From the NCBI RefSeq assembly GCF_050750585.1, contig NZ_JBOJLM010000001.1, forward strand, positions 124,001 to 188,000: a stretch of 64,000 nucleotides of DNA, read 5' to 3'. Below the pieces are notes generated by a model. The model was not told the origin of the DNA. It made no database searches and saw only the letters and a program-made list of their open reading frames with translations. The DNA is from Salinimicrobium sp050750585 (lineage in GTDB: Bacteria; Bacteroidota; Bacteroidia; Flavobacteriales; Flavobacteriaceae). This document shows, one piece after another, positions 60,977-64,000 of the stretch (position 1 is the first letter of the stretch; every line of letters begins with the position of its first letter). A program made the translations under genes and the position numbers.

Positions 60977-62335
60977 CTAGAAAAAAACATTTTCTTTAAC
61001 CTCAGTTTTATTGAACTCCTCTAGAGCTATCTTGTAGCACATAGTAACTGGAGTTTTCGTATAAAGTTGCTCTTTATATCCGCCTATAACGAATAATTTG
61101 TGATTCAAAATATGAAGATTCGGTTCTTCAACCTGAAGATCAATCCTATAGGTTCTCATCTCTCTCTTTTCTACATCAATGGCATGAAATTTTCCACTTT
61201 CATATACATAAATTATATTCCCGTTAGAAACCACCCCCGGATTATTAAAACCATACTGCAACTTAGCTTCAGTTTTATATTTACCTGTAGTTAGATCTAA
61301 CGATTCGATGCTGTTAGGAACGCTTCCATCACTCCCACCGATGATGAAAATTTTACCTTGAATATTAACAGCTTTAATTTCCTTTCTTTCGGGTAATTTT
61401 CCTGCTTCAAACCAAAGTCCCGTCAGAAAATTAAAAAGATGAACTTCATCAGTAAAGATCTTTTTTCTCCTGCTGTTTAAGCGGGTGGAGCCACCTAATA
61501 CCAGTAGATCATTCCCATGAATGACCACAGCGGCGCCTGAAGCTTGATGAGGATAAACACGGTCCACCAGTAATGTGTCCTTCTGTAAATCAATTACTTC
61601 TATCGTTGTAGAAAGTAGGACCTTTTGGCCAGAGTGATTAAGATGTTTGCCGCCAAGCACATAAATTTTATTTTTATGTAGCACTGCATTATGACCGGCT
61701 CTCTTACTTACTTTGATGGGAGAAATTGTCCATTCATCCGTTAACTCATTGTAGACCTGTACATCCTCCGAATATTCAGGCATCGAGAAATTTGCTCGCG
61801 ATATGCTCATGATGTCGGAAAGAGTTGGTTCCCCTAAGGTCGTCGCCATTGCTTCTTTGATTGGTTCCTCAACAACTGAAGCATCCCCTGCTATGACGTA
61901 AATCTTGTTTCCTAGGTCTATTGAACCAAAAGAATTAACTCCTTTTTTTAGTGAAGCTATCTCAGAAAACTTCAAGGTCTTGCTGAGCAGTCTCTTCGAA
62001 TCCAGGTTCACCTCAGATAGTTGGTCCACTTCAGGCCTAAGGAAAATTTCATTACCGGATCTTCCTAATTCCTTCAGACTCATAGCAAGAGTTGTGTAGC
62101 CTATATAGGAGAAGGAAATAGAATCTGTTGGTGAAACCAACTCCTTTAGTTCTAATACGAATTCGCCTTCTTCTCCAGAAATTGTACTATTTGTAATGGC
62201 TGAAGAGGTAATATGCACATCACTTAGGGGTTTTTTGGTGCCAATATCTTTTATTACCCCGTGCAGCGTTTGTGAAGAAGAGATGCTGCTACAGCAGAAA
62301 AGCGTGAGTAACAAAAGTAATTTTACTGAAGACAT
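60977..62335 (-). CDS. Secreted Kelch-repeat protein with carboxypeptidase-like N-terminal domain
   Basis: I place the start at ATG 62335, before a signal peptide (VKLLLLLTLFCCSSISSSQ); an ATG at 62389 would add 18 polar residues. The product has about 452 residues. The first 85 mature residues are a CarboxypepD_reg-like domain (GVIKDIGTKKPLSDVHI, then EGEFVLELKE). The rest has at least four Kelch blades (NKIYVIAGDAS, NKIYVLGGKHL, NDLLVLGGSTR, GKIFIIGGSDG). It is probably a surface or periplasmic binding protein. Partner unknown. Confidence 0.78.
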   Translation of the reverse strand: MSSVKLLLLLTLFCCSSISSSQTLHGVIKDIGTKKPLSDVHITSSAITNSTISGEEGEFVLELKELVSPTDSISFSYIGYTTLAMSLKELGRSGNEIFLRPEVDQLSEVNLDSKRLLSKTLKFSEIASLKKGVNSFGSIDLGNKIYVIAGDASVVEEPIKEAMATTLGEPTLSDIMSISRANFSMPEYSEDVQVYNELTDEWTISPIKVSKRAGHNAVLHKNKIYVLGGKHLNHSGQKVLLSTTIEVIDLQKDTLLVDRVYPHQASGAAVVIHGNDLLVLGGSTRLNSRRKKIFTDEVHLFNFLTGLWFEAGKLPERKEIKAVNIQGKIFIIGGSDGSVPNSIESLDLTTGKYKTEAKLQYGFNNPGVVSNGNIIYVYESGKFHAIDVEKREMRTYRIDLQVEEPNLHILNHKLFVIGGYKEQLYTKTPVTMCYKIALEEFNKTEVKENVFF

Positions 62336-62426
62336 ATCGATAAAGGTTAAGCCAGCAATGTTTCTTTCATTTAGTTCTAATTGTTTCATCTTTAATTTAT
62401 AATGATCGTGGTTTTGTCCCCCGAGT

Positions 62427-62571
62427 GCCGTTATAGTGATTGCTGGCAATTGCTCATAATGGTCACGGTTATTGACAAGTAGCGGGAATAGGGACGCGCA
62501 GTTGTCGGCTTAACCTTTTGTTTCTTGGTTTTCTGAATTACTTTCTCGGCAAAACCCGCTATTTGCTATAA
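62427..62571. repeat. Imperfect inverted repeat resembling a gene-cassette boundary
   Basis: GTTATAG (62427-62433) and CTATAAC (62565-62571) are inverted, and inside them TAGCGGG pairs with CCCGCTA. The span lies upstream of the Kelch gene and downstream of the PIN gene. It recalls mobile cassette spacers in Flavobacteria, but I cannot show that it is a recombination site. Confidence 0.4.
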
Positions 62572-62587
62572 CCGAAATTAGGCGGAG

Positions 62588-63010
62588 TTATTTTGGTTTT
62601 ATACTCTGCAAATATTCATCTGCACTCATAACAGGCAACAAAGACTTTTTGAAATCTTTTCCATTTCTAGTGATTATAATATCACAATCAGAATCTGTAG
62701 CACTGAAATATTGTAAAGCATCTTCAAAATCCTTAAAATCAGAATTCAATCCTTTTTCGATAATGTGTTCATCCAGTTTGCAGATTTCACATATGATTTT
62801 AAATTTTCTCAGTTTCTCCTGAGCAATTTTTGCAGACTCAAATTTTGAAATAAAATAGTTTAGTGTAGCAAAAGATATTGGAGAAACAACTAAGGTTAGT
62901 TCTTCTTTGTCAGCTAGTGAAGCTACTTTAGCAATTGAGTCATAGAAAGGATTCCGTTCTCCCAGTAAATCAAGGATAACGTTTGTATCTAGGAATAATC
63001 TCTTTTTCAT
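62588..63010 (-). CDS. PIN-domain toxin (VapC-like)
   Basis: The 140-residue protein has the PIN acidic residues: FLDTNVILDLL (Asp near 7 and 14), the Glu/Asp of the middle (FKDFEDALQYFSA) and DCDIIITRNGKDF near the end. PIN toxins are Mg-dependent RNases that cut tRNA or rRNA. Its ATG overlaps the antitoxin stop by 4 bp, the normal arrangement of such pairs. Confidence 0.88.
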   Translation of the reverse strand: MKKRLFLDTNVILDLLGERNPFYDSIAKVASLADKEELTLVVSPISFATLNYFISKFESAKIAQEKLRKFKIICEICKLDEHIIEKGLNSDFKDFEDALQYFSATDSDCDIIITRNGKDFKKSLLPVMSADEYLQSIKPK

Positions 63011-63255
63011 TTATATTTCTCCAATAATGAATCTGTGTATTCTTTTTTATAATCTAAATCGATCGGAATTTTTGTTCCAGTAGCTAGACTTTTAATGAAC
63101 GGAGAAATTTCAAAATCTGAATTTTTCTTGTCGGTTGTCAACGAATGTAAATATGCTTCTACAATTTTTGATAAGCTCATTTTCTTATCTGAGGCATATT
63201 TTTTCGCTCGTTCGATTATTTCCTGGTTAAGTTTTAATGTCAGCTTTGTATCCAT
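63007..63255 (-). CDS. Antitoxin, DUF6364-like
   Basis: The 82-residue protein starts with a strand and helix pair (MDTKLTLKLNQEIIERAKKYASDKKMSLSKIVEAYL) as in ribbon-helix-helix antitoxins of the DUF6364 group, with a C-terminal tail that should wrap the toxin. It is the first gene of the pair and overlaps the PIN gene by 4 bp. Upstream, AT-rich repeats with CGTATAA (63268-63302) may be its operator. Confidence 0.8.
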   Translation of the reverse strand: MDTKLTLKLNQEIIERAKKYASDKKMSLSKIVEAYLHSLTTDKKNSDFEISPFIKSLATGTKIPIDLDYKKEYTDSLLEKYK

Positions 63256-63355
63256 AACAAAATAATTGTACGTATAAAATTAATTATAATATCCGTATAA
63301 TTTAAAAATGGAGCAGAATTTTTCTGAATAATTACGCCCAATATGTTTATCTCCA

Positions 63356-64000
63356 CTAATATAGTTGTTTATCAGCAATATGCTGTGGTGGCAGCAACAG
63401 GTGGTCTTCTTCTATGTCAGATTTATAAATTTGCTTAACCATCACATCTAAGGGGCTCTCAATTTTCAGGATGTCTTTTCGGGATACATGGGTGTAGATC
63501 ATGGTAGTTTCGGGTTTTGAGTGACCCAGCAGCTCCTGTATGTAACGTATGTCTACGCCGTTCTCCAACATATGTGTTGCATAGGAGTGCCTTAAGGTAT
63601 GCGGGGTAACCCTTTTCTTGATCCCGGCACGGCGGCAGGAGTCGGCAAGAAATGTTCTTATGCTTTGTGGGCTGTAAGGTCCGCCGTACAGGCCTTCAGC
63701 AAAAAACACACGAGGCACATAGGTGCTAAGGTAGTTCTTTAGTAATGGCAACATACTCTCGGCCAGCACCACCATCCTGTCTTTACGACCTTTCGAATTC
63801 TTTACAAAAATTTGTCGCCTGTGAATATCTATATGCGCCAGCTTAAGATTGAGCAGCTCTCCAATGCGTAGCCCGCCCGAATAGATCATAGCCAGAATAG
63901 CCCTGTGTTTCAGGTTTCTGGTGGCCTGCAGCAGCTTCATGATCTCCTGGCTGGAGAGCACCACCGGTAGATACCTGCTTTTGGAAGGTCGCTTAATTTC
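63356..64000 (-). CDS. Tyrosine recombinase (XerC/D or integrase type), partial
   Basis: The frame is open to the window edge, so the N-terminal DNA-binding domain lies outside. The visible 214 residues include the complete catalytic domain: Arg of GGLRIGEL, Lys of NSKGRKDRM, HTLRHSYATH, LLGHSKPET and the Tyr nucleophile of TMIYTH. It fits the short integrase class that serves mobile elements and integron-like cassettes. Its place beside the PIN/DUF6364 pair and the cassette-like repeat suggests a mobile island continuing to the right. Confidence 0.9.
   Translation of the reverse strand, partial: EIKRPSKSRYLPVVLSSQEIMKLLQATRNLKHRAILAMIYSGGLRIGELLNLKLAHIDIHRRQIFVKNSKGRKDRMVVLAESMLPLLKNYLSTYVPRVFFAEGLYGGPYSPQSIRTFLADSCRRAGIKKRVTPHTLRHSYATHMLENGVDIRYIQELLGHSKPETTMIYTHVSRKDILKIESPLDVMVKQIYKSDIEEDHLLLPPQHIADKQLY

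Noticed and set aside
62427..62571. Calling this a true integron attC site
   Set aside because: The order of the GTTATAG and CTATAAC ends is opposite to that of a single attC and there is no sure integron integrase; only resemblance is claimed.

Overview
The window looks like chromosome of a Flavobacteriaceae bacterium (phylum Bacteroidetes), probably near the Gramella/Salegentibacter/Zunongwangia group. The reasons are protein-level similarity from memory, moderately low GC, many lipoproteins and outer-membrane barrels, ExbB with a signal peptide, sigma-54 next to AsnRS, and many upstream sequences that fit the Bacteroidetes -7 box TAnnTTTG (often written CAAAnnTA because the gene is on the minus strand). 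No database search was possible; all names come from motifs visible in the translations.

Layout. 0-2.1 kb: two secreted proteins of unclear role. 2.2-7.3 kb: a tight five-gene plus-strand operon. It encodes a FAD oxidoreductase fused to a Rieske domain, a duplicated four-helix membrane protein, a Met-rich DUF4396-type membrane protein with an extracytoplasmic domain, a lipoprotein whose soluble domain resembles that same domain, and a small membrane protein. This is the best candidate for an undescribed system. 7.3-13.2 kb: lipoprotein, SDR-type threonine dehydrogenase, cold-shock protein, ClC chloride transporter with CBS domains, aspS. 13.2-14.3 kb: a gene-free array of six repeats of about 145 bp. 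14.3-16.3 kb: proA-proB. 16.4-23.1 kb: tetR and a tripartite RND efflux operon, with a perfect candidate TetR operator.

23.2-29 kb: polyprenyl diphosphate synthase, a small barrel-like gene with a probable frameshift, then sucA-sucB (2-oxoglutarate dehydrogenase E1 and E2). 29-32.7 kb: retropepsin-like protein, TatD, acyltransferase, type I asparaginase. 32.8 kb: tRNA-Ser(GGA). 32.9-39.7 kb: exbB-hyp-exbD-exbD, an outer-membrane barrel, a membrane protein, rpoN, asnS. 39.8-47.1 kb: an MMPL/RND-like transporter, pyrH-frr, and the ribosomal operon rplM-rpsI-rpsB-tsf with a candidate structured RNA leader before rpsB.

47.5-64 kb is more accessory in character: lipocalin-like lipoprotein, a HigBA-type toxin-antitoxin pair whose toxin is frameshifted, polA, a sugar MFS permease, a metallophosphoesterase, a thioredoxin fold without its cysteines, a large PLP enzyme, a lipoprotein that joins YwqK/MORN-like repeats to a segment resembling cholesterol-dependent cytolysins, hypothetical membrane and barrel proteins, a Kelch protein, a PIN/DUF6364 toxin-antitoxin pair, and a tyrosine recombinase that runs off the right edge. 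A palindrome, AAAAATGnCATTTTT, recurs through the window, mostly just after stop codons.
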